Counted from the stretch's first letter, positions 6,617-13,834 are shown. The stretch: 14,974 bases of DNA from Cytophagaceae bacterium (GCA_021151805.1 JAGKWN010000098.1:1-14974), one strand, 5' to 3'. The notes: generated from the sequence alone by a model not told the origin. Translations and numbers: made by a program.

Positions 6617-8605
6617 ATGAATACAGCAAACAGCGATAAACAGCATCTATGGACGGATTTTGTGAGTCAGAATCACAAGCTACCCTTTACTGTTTTGTTA
6701 AATAAATTTCGGGAGATCTATACAGAAACCGATCTGCCGATTGTTTGGACGCCTGAAAAATATGGAATAGCATCTAACATCAGCAGCTGGATGAGCAAGC
6801 TGCGCATGAGCAGCTATGCGGATTTTTATCAATGGTCGGTTGAAAATAAAACCGCATTCTGGGAAACGGCGGTAAAAAATATTCCGGTTGTATTTGATAA
6901 ACAGTACAGCGCTGTTCTCGAACAGACTGACGACCCGGATGAAATCACCTGGTTTAAAGATGCAGCATTCAATATCGTTGACAGCTGCTTCCAGGCTGCG
7001 CCGACACAGACAGCTATTTATTTTCAGGCGGAAGGTAGTAAGACAATTACAAAAGTCAGCTATCAGGAATTACGCAACAGAATACGTAGTTACGCTGCAG
7101 GCTTTATAAAACAAGGTTTTGCGGCACATGACCGAGTTGTTATTTATCTTCCTTTCAGTATTGAAGCCATTGCGGTATACCTGGGTCTGATCTATATGGG
7201 TGCTGAGCCAGTGCTGGTTTCAGATAGTTTTTCTGCAGCGGAATTAAAAAAACGCATCGATATTATTCATGCGAAAGCAGTACTTACCATTGATGCCTAT
7301 GTTTATGCTGAAAAAACAATCCCGGTAATTAATAAAGTTATAGAAGCGAACCCAGCAACGATCATTCTGCATACAACAGATAAAAATGCCAAGGCTTTAG
7401 CAATCCGGAATAATAATTCGGATCTGTTGCTTTCAGACCTTGAAACAACGCCAGCGGATACATTCACTTCCTATAAACATTCCAGCAAAGATATTATCTC
7501 TATACTCTTTTCGTCTGGCACAACGAAGGAACCTAAAGCCTTACCCTGGCTTGCCACGACTCCGATAAAATGTGCAACGGACGGGAAGTTGCTGCAGGAC
7601 ATACACGAAGGTGATGTGGTAACCTGGACCAGTGGCATGGGCTGGATGATGGCCCCCTGGCTGATCTTCGCCAGTCTGCTGAACAAAGCCAGCATTGCTG
7701 TATACAACGGTGCTTATTCGAAAAAAGAATTCATTGATTTTACCGTACAAACAAAAGTAACAGTATTGGGTACCATCCCTTCTGTTGTGAAAAGCTGGCG
7801 GGCACAGCAATTCGAACCAATCGCGGATTGGCATGTACGTATTTTCAGTTCCACAGGCGAGCCATCGGATACAGAAGATTATTTATATCTGTGTTACCTG
7901 AACAGCTTTAAAGCGCCCATCATTGAATACTGTGGCGGTACAGAGATTGGCGGTGGTTATTTAAGCAGTGTCGTAGAACTTCCAAATGCACTGTGCCACT
8001 TCAATACACCTGCACCAGGCAGTGCATTGATTCTCGTTGATGCGGATAAAAACATCATTACACAGCATGGTACCGGCGAAGTTTTTTTAATTCCTCCTAC
8101 TGTAGGCTTGTCGCAGCAGATCTTAAACAAAAATCACCACGAAGAATATTATTCAGACCTTCCCGAAATTAAAGGATACCCACGATTACGCAAGCACGGA
8201 GATGGATATACCGTGGACACCTATAATGGTATACGCTTTTACAAAAGCACCGGCCGAACAGATGACACGATGAATTTAGGTGGAATCAAAATAAGTGCGG
8301 TAGAAATTGAAGCGGTTGTAAACAAACACGCAGCAGTATTTGAAAGTGCTGCCGTTGCGTATCAGGAAGCAAACGGTGGCCCGGAGAAACTAGCCTTATT
8401 CGTTCAAACAAAACAGCAGATAGACGATACAATTCTTCTGCAGCAGGAATTACAAAAAATAATACAAGCACAATTAAATCCCTTGTTCCGAATATCCATG
8501 CTTATTTTGAAGCAATCCTTCCCCAGAACGGCCTCCAATAAGCTTATGCGCAAAGATTTGAGAAAAGAAATCACCGAATCATTAAAAAAGAACTCAACTT
8601 CATAA
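6617..8605 (+). CDS. AMP-forming acyl-CoA synthetase (acetyl/acetoacetyl-CoA synthetase-like)
   Basis: This adenylate-forming enzyme would activate a carboxylic acid to its acyl-CoA via acyl-AMP. It is long (662 aa) because it carries the N-terminal ~110-residue extension of acetyl-CoA-synthetase-type proteins (WxxFxxW-like region near 70-90). Core motifs: P-loop ILFSSGTTKEPKA (296-308), YCGGTE (438-443), STGRTDDTMNLGGIKIS (544-560), and the C-terminal PRTASNKLMRK with the likely adenylation lysine K642. The P-loop is unusual for acetyl-CoA synthetase (TSGSTGKPK is typical). The region after the A5 motif (YLSSVVEL) also differs, so the substrate is uncertain. It resembles the plant AAE17/18-type subgroup by memory only. 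It is divergent from the DUF1573 gene and is followed 89 nt later by the histidine-rich peptide gene. No clear promoter was found. Confidence 0.88.
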   Translation: MNTANSDKQHLWTDFVSQNHKLPFTVLLNKFREIYTETDLPIVWTPEKYGIASNISSWMSKLRMSSYADFYQWSVENKTAFWETAVKNIPVVFDKQYSAVLEQTDDPDEITWFKDAAFNIVDSCFQAAPTQTAIYFQAEGSKTITKVSYQELRNRIRSYAAGFIKQGFAAHDRVVIYLPFSIEAIAVYLGLIYMGAEPVLVSDSFSAAELKKRIDIIHAKAVLTIDAYVYAEKTIPVINKVIEANPATIILHTTDKNAKALAIRNNNSDLLLSDLETTPADTFTSYKHSSKDIISILFSSGTTKEPKALPWLATTPIKCATDGKLLQDIHEGDVVTWTSGMGWMMAPWLIFASLLNKASIAVYNGAYSKKEFIDFTVQTKVTVLGTIPSVVKSWRAQQFEPIADWHVRIFSSTGEPSDTEDYLYLCYLNSFKAPIIEYCGGTEIGGGYLSSVVELPNALCHFNTPAPGSALILVDADKNIITQHGTGEVFLIPPTVGLSQQILNKNHHEEYYSDLPEIKGYPRLRKHGDGYTVDTYNGIRFYKSTGRTDDTMNLGGIKISAVEIEAVVNKHAAVFESAAVAYQEANGGPEKLALFVQTKQQIDDTILLQQELQKIIQAQLNPLFRISMLILKQSFPRTASNKLMRKDLRKEITESLKKNSTS

Positions 8606-8694
8606 TGCCTTCAGAATTGCTACAATAAGCCTTCAGATTTCTGTATTATACTTGTATCATAAAATTAAGTCAGGCACTTTAAACAAGTACAGAT

Positions 8695-8856
8695 ATGAAA
8701 AAGTTAGTAGTATTCTCAACATTGGTATTTACCTTACTTGCGTTTAACGTATCAGCCGCTACCCTAGCCCACGGACACAAATACAAAGCGCACCACAAAT
8801 TCCATAAATCCGGTCATCACCATGGTCACCACGCTGATCCGTCTTATCAGAATTAA
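8695..8856 (+). CDS. Small histidine-rich secreted peptide, 53 aa
   Basis: A short gene of ATG plus 52 codons and TAA. Residues 1-21 are a textbook signal peptide: MKK, hydrophobic LVVFSTLVFTLLAF, then NVSA as cleavage site. The mature part of ~32 residues holds ten histidines (positions 26, 28, 33, 34, 37, 41-43, 45, 46), several lysines, one Tyr before the C-terminal PSYQN, and no cysteine. Such composition suggests binding of Zn, Ni or Cu in the periplasm, but that is inference. A coding origin is supported by the signal peptide, the position 89 nt after the acyl-CoA synthetase gene and a strong terminator 45 nt after the stop. A TATACTTG box at 8647-8654 (7 of 8 to TAnnTTTG) could be its -7 element, though no -33 is at the right distance. 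No named family is recognised. Confidence 0.75.
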   Translation: MKKLVVFSTLVFTLLAFNVSAATLAHGHKYKAHHKFHKSGHHHGHHADPSYQN

Positions 8857-8900
8857 TAATAGATAGTTTAGTTTTCCGTTCAGTCCCGTTTAGTTAAAGT

Positions 8901-8938
8901 AAAACGGGTAGCTTCTAATGAGGCTACCCGTTTTTTTT
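8901..8938 (+). terminator. Strong intrinsic terminator, probably bidirectional
   Basis: A 12-bp perfect stem (AAAACGGGTAGC at 8901-8912, GCTACCCGTTTT at 8923-8934) with a 10-nt loop is followed by eight T on the plus strand. The four A at the left end would give a short T-run for minus-strand transcripts, so it can also serve the convergent gene ending at 8960. Confidence 0.9.
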
Positions 8939-8959
8939 ATTTAATGAAATTGAAAGAAG

Positions 8960-9256
8960 TTAATTGAGCGATAACGGTGGCATGCTGTATTGCGCAGTGT
9001 TATGAAAGGCCAGCTTATGGATTGAATACACCATATAACCAATCAACGGAAACGTTGCCAGAATATCCCCCACTTCCTGTTCGCTTTCTGCAACAATGGT
9101 TACCCACAATTTTGAACGATCTATCGATAAACTATAAGAAGTTACAATACCGCTGTGCATATGCGTATTGATCATAGCACGCTGAGAAGGGATTAATGAA
9201 ATAAATTCATCATCCGGTGCTTCGGGAAAATCTATATCTACTAAATACTGATCCAT
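8960..9256 (-). CDS. Muconolactone delta-isomerase-like small protein
   Basis: A 98-aa cytosolic protein without signal or membrane segment. The pattern MDQYLVDIDFPEAPDDEFISLIP at the start, ALWV-like SKLWVTIVAESEQEV in the middle and a closing FHNTAQYSMPPLSLN fits the muconolactone isomerase-like dimeric alpha/beta-barrel (ferredoxin-like) family. This family is common as single genes in Bacteroidota. True muconolactone isomerase acts in the beta-ketoadipate pathway, but no partner genes are present here, so the reaction is unknown. The gene is convergent with the histidine-rich peptide gene across the shared terminator, and lies 127 nt downstream of the MOSC gene on the same strand. No clear promoter or terminator is seen in that 127-nt gap. 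Confidence 0.65.
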   Translation of the reverse strand: MDQYLVDIDFPEAPDDEFISLIPSQRAMINTHMHSGIVTSYSLSIDRSKLWVTIVAESEQEVGDILATFPLIGYMVYSIHKLAFHNTAQYSMPPLSLN

Positions 9257-9383
9257 ACTTTATATTACGAATAACTGGATTAAGTAACTATCTTTTTCCG
9301 TTTATTTTCGAAAAAAAATATTAAAGCACTAAAAATAATATGCCTTACCTATCATTTAAATGAATATAACGTATACGGAAATA

Positions 9384-9845
9384 TTAAATTTTATGAATCA
9401 GATCGGCCTTCTGTATCCAGCCTTCCTGAATCACTTTTGCATATAGACGAGAATTACCGGGATATATTTTTTGAGAGATACGACTGAAATATCCATCAGC
9501 AAAAGATTGTATGATTGTTTTGCATGGTGTTGTATATGACGTAATTTCAACAACCACATGTTCGCCCAATTGCAATCGATCGCCAACAGTTAATGATGCA
9601 TAATCAGAATAACACATCGTAATATTTTCACCTGTTGAACCTGGTTTTACCGGATGCCCTTCCTGTTGCAGCTGTTCAATAATTTCCATGGATAATAAAC
9701 ATACAGCTCGCTCCGGACCGCCATGGTATTTTTTATTTTTCTGTTTATCTCCAACCAGTCCGCCTTTAGCAACATACACACTCCCAACAGGTAGTTTAGG
9801 AACGCCACCTTTTGATATATTAACCTGGTGTATATAATTTTCCAT
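9384..9845 (-). CDS. MOSC-domain protein
   Basis: A 153-aa cytosolic MOSC protein (molybdenum cofactor sulfurase C-terminal-like fold; relatives include YiiM and the MOSC part of mARC and MOCOS). Seen: GDKQKNKKYHGGPERAVCL (32-50), the conserved GDxQ...HGG...R stretch; PGSTGENIT (68-76); and VGDRLQLG (87-94). Cys108 in TTPCKTI is the conserved cysteine thought to bind sulfur or Moco ligands. The domain fills the whole protein, as in YiiM-type stand-alone members. The family is linked to detoxifying reduction of N-hydroxylated compounds and to sulfur carriage, but the substrate here is not known. It lies just downstream of the terminator that closes the mla operon, so it is an independent unit. 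Confidence 0.9.
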   Translation of the reverse strand: MENYIHQVNISKGGVPKLPVGSVYVAKGGLVGDKQKNKKYHGGPERAVCLLSMEIIEQLQQEGHPVKPGSTGENITMCYSDYASLTVGDRLQLGEHVVVEITSYTTPCKTIIQSFADGYFSRISQKIYPGNSRLYAKVIQEGWIQKADLIHKI

Positions 9846-9896
9846 GAATGAATATATAAATTATTTTACACGTTAACAGCACAGCTGCGTGCCAAT

Positions 9897-9928
9897 AAAA
9901 AAAGGAGACATTCACTGTCTCCTTTTTT
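9897..9928 (-). terminator. Intrinsic terminator of the mla operon
   Basis: A perfect 13-bp stem (9898-9910 with 9916-9928, core GGAGACA/TGTCTCC) with a 5-nt loop is flanked by A and T runs on both sides. It begins 5 nt past the stop of the mlaD-like gene and reads as a terminator on the minus strand. The symmetry means it would also stop plus-strand transcripts. Confidence 0.9.
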
Positions 9929-9933
9929 ATTCT

Positions 9934-10905
9934 TTACTCTTTATTTTTCTTCTTTTCTTTTTCCTGCTTTTTATACGCACCTCGCAATAAGAAACTATGC
10001 TTTAACAATTCAAGATCTTCGTCGAGTTTCTGGGAACTTGACTCCAGATTCTTGATTGTTTGTTTCATGCGTTCTCCTGATGCATCATCTTTCAGCAAAA
10101 CACCCAGCGTGCTGTTTGGATTATTGGATGCGTCTTTCAGATTGTTCACCATAACACTTGCCGAGTCTGCAATGGTTTGTAAGCGCGCCATTGTTGCAGC
10201 CATAGACTGGAACACAACAGTATCTGTTACCAGTTCATTCAGCAGCGTGCCGTCATCATCCAGTTTGGACGTAAAGGCAGAAAGCGCATGCATCATTTGC
10301 TGCGCCTGCACAGATGCCTGCTGCAGCGAACGGGTTGTGGCGTTTATATTATTGTAAACGGATTCATCCGTCATCAGTTTACCCAATGTACCTTCCCCAT
10401 TTGCCAAACGCTTACTTATAACCTTGAAATCATTTGTAATAGCAAGAATGTTTTTATTGTTCTGCTGCAGCGTATTCATAACATCATCGGTAGATAATAC
10501 TTTTTCTACATGCAAGGTATCCCCTTCCTGTATGTCTCCCGCCTTTTCAGTTCCACCGAAAATGATCAGAATTTTATTGCCGATCAATCCATCCGAACCG
10601 ATTTTCACTTTCGAATCCCGGTTGATAAACGATTGAAGTTCTTTATCAATATTCAGTTCCACTTCAACCTGTGACTTGCCATAGAAACTAAGTTTTTTAA
10701 CAGTGCCGATTTTTACACCTGAGAACCATACATTGCTTCCTGGCAGCAAGCCGTTCACATCTTCAAAAATTGCAGTCACTTTCATTTTTTTAATAAAGGT
10801 TGCATGCAGGTTTCCTACCGTCAGGATTCCGCCAAGCAAAATTATTACGCCAACCAAAACAAATAAGCCTACAATGACCGCGCGTCTATTTGGTGATTCA
10901 TTCAT
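9934..10905 (-). CDS. mlaD: MCE-domain lipid transport protein (MlaD-like)
   Basis: This is the substrate-binding MCE subunit of an ABC phospholipid transporter, anchored in the inner membrane with its body in the periplasm. Residues ~9-31 form one transmembrane helix (AVIVGLFVLVGVIILLGGILTV). The MCE domain follows at about 39-115: VTAIFEDVNGLLPGSNVWFSGVKIG-type sequence at 43-67, then GLIGNKILIIFGG. A long helical, Gln/Asn-rich region of about 200 residues comes next, with repeated NLxxxSxxLD patterns, and the protein ends in a highly charged Lys/Glu tail. At 323 aa it is much longer than E. coli MlaD (~183), as is usual for Bacteroidota MCE proteins with helical C-terminal extensions. It starts 3 nt after the mlaF stop, and a terminator follows immediately, so it is the last gene of the operon. 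Confidence 0.92.
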   Translation of the reverse strand: MNESPNRRAVIVGLFVLVGVIILLGGILTVGNLHATFIKKMKVTAIFEDVNGLLPGSNVWFSGVKIGTVKKLSFYGKSQVEVELNIDKELQSFINRDSKVKIGSDGLIGNKILIIFGGTEKAGDIQEGDTLHVEKVLSTDDVMNTLQQNNKNILAITNDFKVISKRLANGEGTLGKLMTDESVYNNINATTRSLQQASVQAQQMMHALSAFTSKLDDDGTLLNELVTDTVVFQSMAATMARLQTIADSASVMVNNLKDASNNPNSTLGVLLKDDASGERMKQTIKNLESSSQKLDEDLELLKHSFLLRGAYKKQEKEKKKNKE

Positions 10906-10908
10906 AGT

Positions 10909-11691
10909 TTAATCAATAAAATTGTATTTATAAAAACTTTGTATACGTTCATCCTGGTCTTTAAAAACTTCTTCAAATGAGCCTGTGCGGACGAACACCC
11001 CATCAAGCAGCATAGCAACACGATCAGCTGTTTCTTTCGCACAGGTTAAGTCGTGTGTAATGATAATAGAAGTAGTATTATATTTTACCTGCACTTCATT
11101 GATCAGTTCATTGATCTCATAACAGGTTATCGGATCCAATCCTGATGTAGGCTCATCATACAACATGATCTGAGGTTTTAAAATCAGTGTACGTGCAATA
11201 CCGATACGCTTACGTTGACCACCTGAAAGATCAGAAGGCATCTGGTACATTTTATCAATCAAACCTACTGCATCCAAAACTTCTTCAACAGACTCATCAA
11301 TTTCTTTCTTCGAAAGATTTTTAATGTTCATTGTTAATGGGAACTCCAGATTCTGTCGAACATTCATACTGTCATACAGCGCACTGCTCTGAAAGGAAAA
11401 CCCAATATGCAAACGCAATGCATCCAGTTCTTTCTGGGTCAATTGGTCAATCTGTTTACCCAGTACATTCACAATTCCTTTATCAGGTTTTAAAAGCCCA
11501 ACCAGAATTTTGATCAGTACGGATTTACCTGTACCGGATTTTCCTAATACAACAACGTTCTCCCCCTTGTATACATCGAGGTCTACACCTTTCAATACAT
11601 CTAACGGACCAAAGGATTTATACAAACCCTGAATGGAGATCGCTTTATTGCTTCTATCAATACTATGTTTTGTATGTTCTTTTTCCATCAT
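10909..11691 (-). CDS. mlaF: ABC transporter ATPase of the MCE lipid transporter (MlaF-like)
   Basis: This cytosolic ATPase drives the MlaE permease. All nucleotide-binding motifs are intact: Walker A GKSGTGKS (50-57), Q-loop Q101 in FSFQSSALYDSM, signature LSGGQ (155-159), Walker B IMLYDE (175-180) followed by PTSGLDP, and switch H213 in IIITHD. FQSSALYDSMNVRQN is characteristic of the MlaF/Ttg2A group. Length is 260 aa. I chose the ATG at 11691, which shares a base with the mlaE stop (TAATG), over an upstream in-frame TTG at 11709 that would add six residues and overlap mlaE. The gene order mlaE-mlaF-mlaD with overlapping or 3-nt junctions indicates one coupled operon. Confidence 0.94.
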   Translation of the reverse strand: MMEKEHTKHSIDRSNKAISIQGLYKSFGPLDVLKGVDLDVYKGENVVVLGKSGTGKSVLIKILVGLLKPDKGIVNVLGKQIDQLTQKELDALRLHIGFSFQSSALYDSMNVRQNLEFPLTMNIKNLSKKEIDESVEEVLDAVGLIDKMYQMPSDLSGGQRKRIGIARTLILKPQIMLYDEPTSGLDPITCYEINELINEVQVKYNTTSIIITHDLTCAKETADRVAMLLDGVFVRTGSFEEVFKDQDERIQSFYKYNFID

Positions 11692-12482
11692 TAGAAAAAT
11701 CTGATCCAATTCGTTATCTGAACAATAATGATCTCTTCAATAAAGATCAGGAACATGGTTGTTACTACAGCCTGGTTAGCCGCTTTACCTACACCACGTG
11801 TGCCTTGGGATGCGTTATATCCTTTATAACATCCAACAATACCAATTGTAAAGCCAAACACAATAGATTTTGTTATGGATGAAAAGATATCCGTAAAGCT
11901 GATATCACTGAAACCACTTTGAAAAAAGTTTGCAAAACTTGTTGTTTCATTTGCATGTACATTTACAAATGCTCCCATCAACCCCACAAAGCTGCAGTAC
12001 AACGAAAGTATTGGCACCATCATGGTTGTTGCCAGCGTTCTTGAAACAACTAAATACTTGAACGGATTTATGGCAGACACTTCCATGGCATCAATCTGTT
12101 CGGTTACTTTCATCGAACCCAACTCTGCACCTATGCTGGACCCTACCTTACCTGCACAGATCAAGGCGGTTACAAGTGGGCCCAAAGCTCTTACCAATGC
12201 AATGGATATTAATGACGGCAGCCACGATGTAGCTCCGAATACTTCAAGCGAAGGACGTGATTGTTTTGTAAAAACAACACCGGTAACAAAACCAGTCAGC
12301 GTAATCAAAGGCAAAGATTTTAAACCTACTTCAAAACACTGATCAATTACTTTTCGAAAGTGATACGGAGGTTTGAAAACCTGTTTAAAGAACATGCCAA
12401 TGAATCTGCATGCATCGTATACTCCTATAAACGTGCCATCGACCCCTTTCGAAAATATATACTGTCTGACTTTTTTGGCCAT
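11691..12482 (-). CDS. mlaE: MCE lipid transporter permease (MlaE-like)
   Basis: This is the inner-membrane permease of the MCE phospholipid transport system (MlaE/YrbE family, DUF140). At 263 aa it matches the family. Seen: a N-terminal amphipathic stretch, then hydrophobic segments near 56-75, 90-110, 150-180, 205-225 and 235-258. The family signature runs through ICAGKVGSSIGAELGSMKV, TEQIDAMEVSAINPFKYLVVSR (about 108-150). It is the first gene of mlaE-mlaF-mlaD. In E. coli the system also needs MlaB and periplasmic MlaC with MlaA; none is in this window. The 280 nt upstream hold no clear TTTG-N19-TAnnTTTG promoter; a weak AAAACTTA (minus TAAGTTTT) is near 12491. Confidence 0.94.
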   Translation of the reverse strand: MAKKVRQYIFSKGVDGTFIGVYDACRFIGMFFKQVFKPPYHFRKVIDQCFEVGLKSLPLITLTGFVTGVVFTKQSRPSLEVFGATSWLPSLISIALVRALGPLVTALICAGKVGSSIGAELGSMKVTEQIDAMEVSAINPFKYLVVSRTLATTMMVPILSLYCSFVGLMGAFVNVHANETTSFANFFQSGFSDISFTDIFSSITKSIVFGFTIGIVGCYKGYNASQGTRGVGKAANQAVVTTMFLIFIEEIIIVQITNWIRFF

Positions 12483-12762
12483 CTATGGTTAAAACTTAGG
12501 TTGTAAAATCTGGGAACTGCACGTCGTGTATCATCTATTCCCATTTTGATTTAATTAAGTTAACACAATTAACCAATGCACACAAGCCAGAAGAAAATAT
12601 TTTACAATAAAACAACCTCCACATACGGCTATAATACCACTTAAGCATTATATAATGAGCAGAAAAATTTATATTTATTTCACTTTCACAATCATTACCT
12701 AACGATTGTATTTATTTTCATCTGTGAGTATATGACAAAAAAACATTGGATTCATATATACT

Positions 12763-13322
12763 ATGAAGGAATCAGGCAGCACCAATATTTTCAATAATGC
12801 AACGAATGAAGAATTGATCTCAAGCCTTCGTGAAATAAATTCCATGAGCCGTGCCGGTATTGTGTTGTTGAAGCAGGAGTTTATAAACAGAGAAATGTTT
12901 GAAGAATCTTTTGCGATTGATACTTTTCAGTGATCAGTTTGATCCTTCCACACTGTCATTAAATGAAATTCAGGCATTGGTATCGTTTACAAACAGGTGA
13001 ATCCATTGAAAGCATCAAACTGGATCTTGCTGATCATGCTATTACATTAAAGAACCTTGTAAACAATGAAGCTATACGGGTTGATGCGATTGCTAATAAA
13101 ATTGCCAAACGCAACAGAAGGCGACAAAGGTGAAGCATACATCGATGCTGAATTAAAAAATGAATATAATCTCAGTGATAAAGAAATTACTGATGTAAAG
13201 CGGAATGTAAAAGGCCGGGCTCGCTTATATGCAATAATAGCAATATTGCCAGTCTTGCTTTAGCAATATTGCCAGTCTTGCTTTCTGTGGCAAAATTTTA
13301 CTCAAACTCGCTCGATAATTAA
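12763..13322 (+). pseudogene. Decayed gene for a small protein with C-terminal membrane helix
   Basis: No single frame is open, but coherent protein-like text continues by changing frame three times. It runs 12763-12933 (56 codons from ATG), then about 12929-12997 (SDQFDPSTLSLNEIQ...), then about 12993-13122 (TGESIESIKLDLADHA...), then to 13263 (EGDKGEAYIDAELKNEYN...). Each switch is a net +1 shift; one fits an extra A in an AAA run at 12991-12993. The last segment ends at TAG 13261-13263, created by a 23-bp tandem duplication. Without the second copy the frame would continue through a hydrophobic helix (YAIIAILPVLLSVAKFY) to TAA at 13320-13322. The intact protein would be ~180 aa. The family is not recognised. 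The neighbouring genes show no frameshifts, so true decay is more likely than poor sequence. Confidence 0.7.
13238..13284. repeat. 23-bp perfect tandem duplication
   Basis: Positions 13239-13261 and 13262-13284 are identical and directly adjacent (unit begins AGCAATATTGCC and ends CTTGCTTT). The period extends one base further left. Because 23 is not a multiple of 3, the duplication shifts frame and creates the TAG at 13261-13263 in the surrounding pseudogene. Confidence 0.95.
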
Positions 13323-13361
13323 CAGTATGTTATTTTGCTGAATTCTAAGGAACATATGACC

Positions 13362-13401
13362 TAAAAAAGAAAGCCCTTTACTTGAATAAGCAAAGGGCTT
13401 T
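13362..13401 (-). terminator. Terminator downstream of the tRNA-Glu copy nearer the pseudogene
   Basis: A 10-bp stem (AAAGCCCTTT at 13370-13379, AAAGGGCTTT at 13392-13401), with CTT/AAG pairs inside the loop, is followed on the minus strand by a TTTCTTTTTT tract. It lies 4 nt beyond the encoded CCA end of the tRNA at 13405-13479. Confidence 0.85.
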
Positions 13402-13404
13402 TAT

Positions 13405-13479
13405 TGGTAGCCTGTACGGGAATCGAACCCGTGTTTCGTCCGTGAAAGGGACGCGTCCTAACCCCTAGACGAACAGGCC
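13405..13479 (-). tRNA. tRNA-Glu (anticodon UUC), with encoded CCA
   Basis: Minus-strand cloverleaf of 72 nt plus CCA. The acceptor stem GGCCTGT/ACAGGCT has a G-U first pair. The D-arm is TCGTCTAGGGGTTAGGACG, and the anticodon stem CGTCC/GGACG carries loop CTTTCAC, giving anticodon TTC (Glu). The T-arm has GGTTCGAATCC. The 3' end reads A-CCA, so CCA is in the gene. It is identical over 72 nt to the second copy at 13581-13652. Confidence 0.97.
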
Positions 13480-13497
13480 TTTTTATTTAAAGGAATG

Positions 13498-13505
13498 CAA
13501 AACTA
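13498..13505 (-). promoter_or_regulatory. -7 box of the tRNA-Glu gene at 13405-13479
   Basis: On the minus strand TAGTTTTG matches TAnnTTTG and lies 18 nt upstream of the tRNA 5' end. The same box with similar flanks precedes the other copy. No TTG/TTTG is found 19-21 nt further upstream here, so this promoter looks weaker or degraded. Confidence 0.5.
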
Positions 13506-13530
13506 TGAATGTTTCAGTTTTGGCTTGAGA

Positions 13531-13563
13531 AAAAGAAAAAGTCCCGTTATGAAGCGGGACTTT
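13531..13563 (-). terminator. Terminator between the two tRNA-Glu genes
   Basis: A 9-bp stem (AAAGTCCCG at 13537-13545, CGGGACTTT at 13555-13563) with an ~9-nt loop is followed on the minus strand by a TTTTTCTTTT tract. It lies 17 nt past the 3' end of the tRNA at 13581-13652, so that tRNA is its own transcription unit. Confidence 0.85.
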
Positions 13564-13580
13564 GACTTGCTATTTTTGAG

Positions 13581-13652
13581 TAGCCTGTACGGGAATCGAA
13601 CCCGTGTTTCGTCCGTGAAAGGGACGCGTCCTAACCCCTAGACGAACAGGCC
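13581..13652 (-). tRNA. tRNA-Glu (anticodon UUC), CCA not encoded
   Basis: Same 72-nt sequence as the other copy: acceptor GGCCTGT/ACAGGCT, anticodon loop CTTTCAC with TTC, T-loop TTCGAAT, discriminator A. The bases after the discriminator are CTC rather than CCA, so the tail would have to be added by the CCA-adding enzyme. Confidence 0.97.
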
Positions 13653-13668
13653 TTTTTCTAAAGGTTTG

Positions 13669-13699
13669 CAAAACTATGAAAGTTTTTAATAATTACAAA
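13669..13699 (-). promoter_or_regulatory. Promoter of the tRNA-Glu gene at 13581-13652
   Basis: On the minus strand TTTG (13696-13699), exactly 19 nt, then TAGTTTTG (13669-13676) give a full match to the Bacteroidota sigma-A promoter. Transcription would start about 10 nt upstream of the mature tRNA 5' end, as expected for a stable RNA gene. Confidence 0.8.
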
Positions 13700-13745
13700 A
13701 CCATCAGAGATATTTTTTAATAAAATAAATAAAAGCCTTCGCTGG

Positions 13746-13776
13746 TTGATTTTGGATAGGCGTTATTGTATGTTTG
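13746..13776 (+). promoter_or_regulatory. Promoter of the GAPDH gene
   Basis: TTG (13746-13748), 20 nt, then TATGTTTG (13769-13776), a full match to the Bacteroidota TAnnTTTG -7 box. The start would be near 13783, giving a leader of about 52 nt with no Shine-Dalgarno sequence. Confidence 0.75.
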
Positions 13777-13834
13777 TAGCTTATTCAGTTAGTTCAGAAT
13801 ATTATATAAGTTCGTGGTTTAATCTTTAATAATT

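Noticed and set aside
11692..11709. Longer MlaF starting at TTG 11709
   Set aside because: It would overlap mlaE by 19 nt with a rare start. The ATG at 11691 forms a normal TAATG junction.
12022..12342. 106-codon plus-strand ORF antisense to mlaE
   Set aside because: mlaE is a clear family member over this whole stretch, and the antisense text is low in complexity with no start context.
13230..13300. CRISPR-like repeat
   Set aside because: Two directly adjacent identical units with no spacer. It is a simple tandem duplication.
13405..13652. Composite transposon or integration site flanked by the two tRNA genes
   Set aside because: Only 101 nt lie between them, holding a terminator and promoter. 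No integrase or att-like partial tRNA is present.
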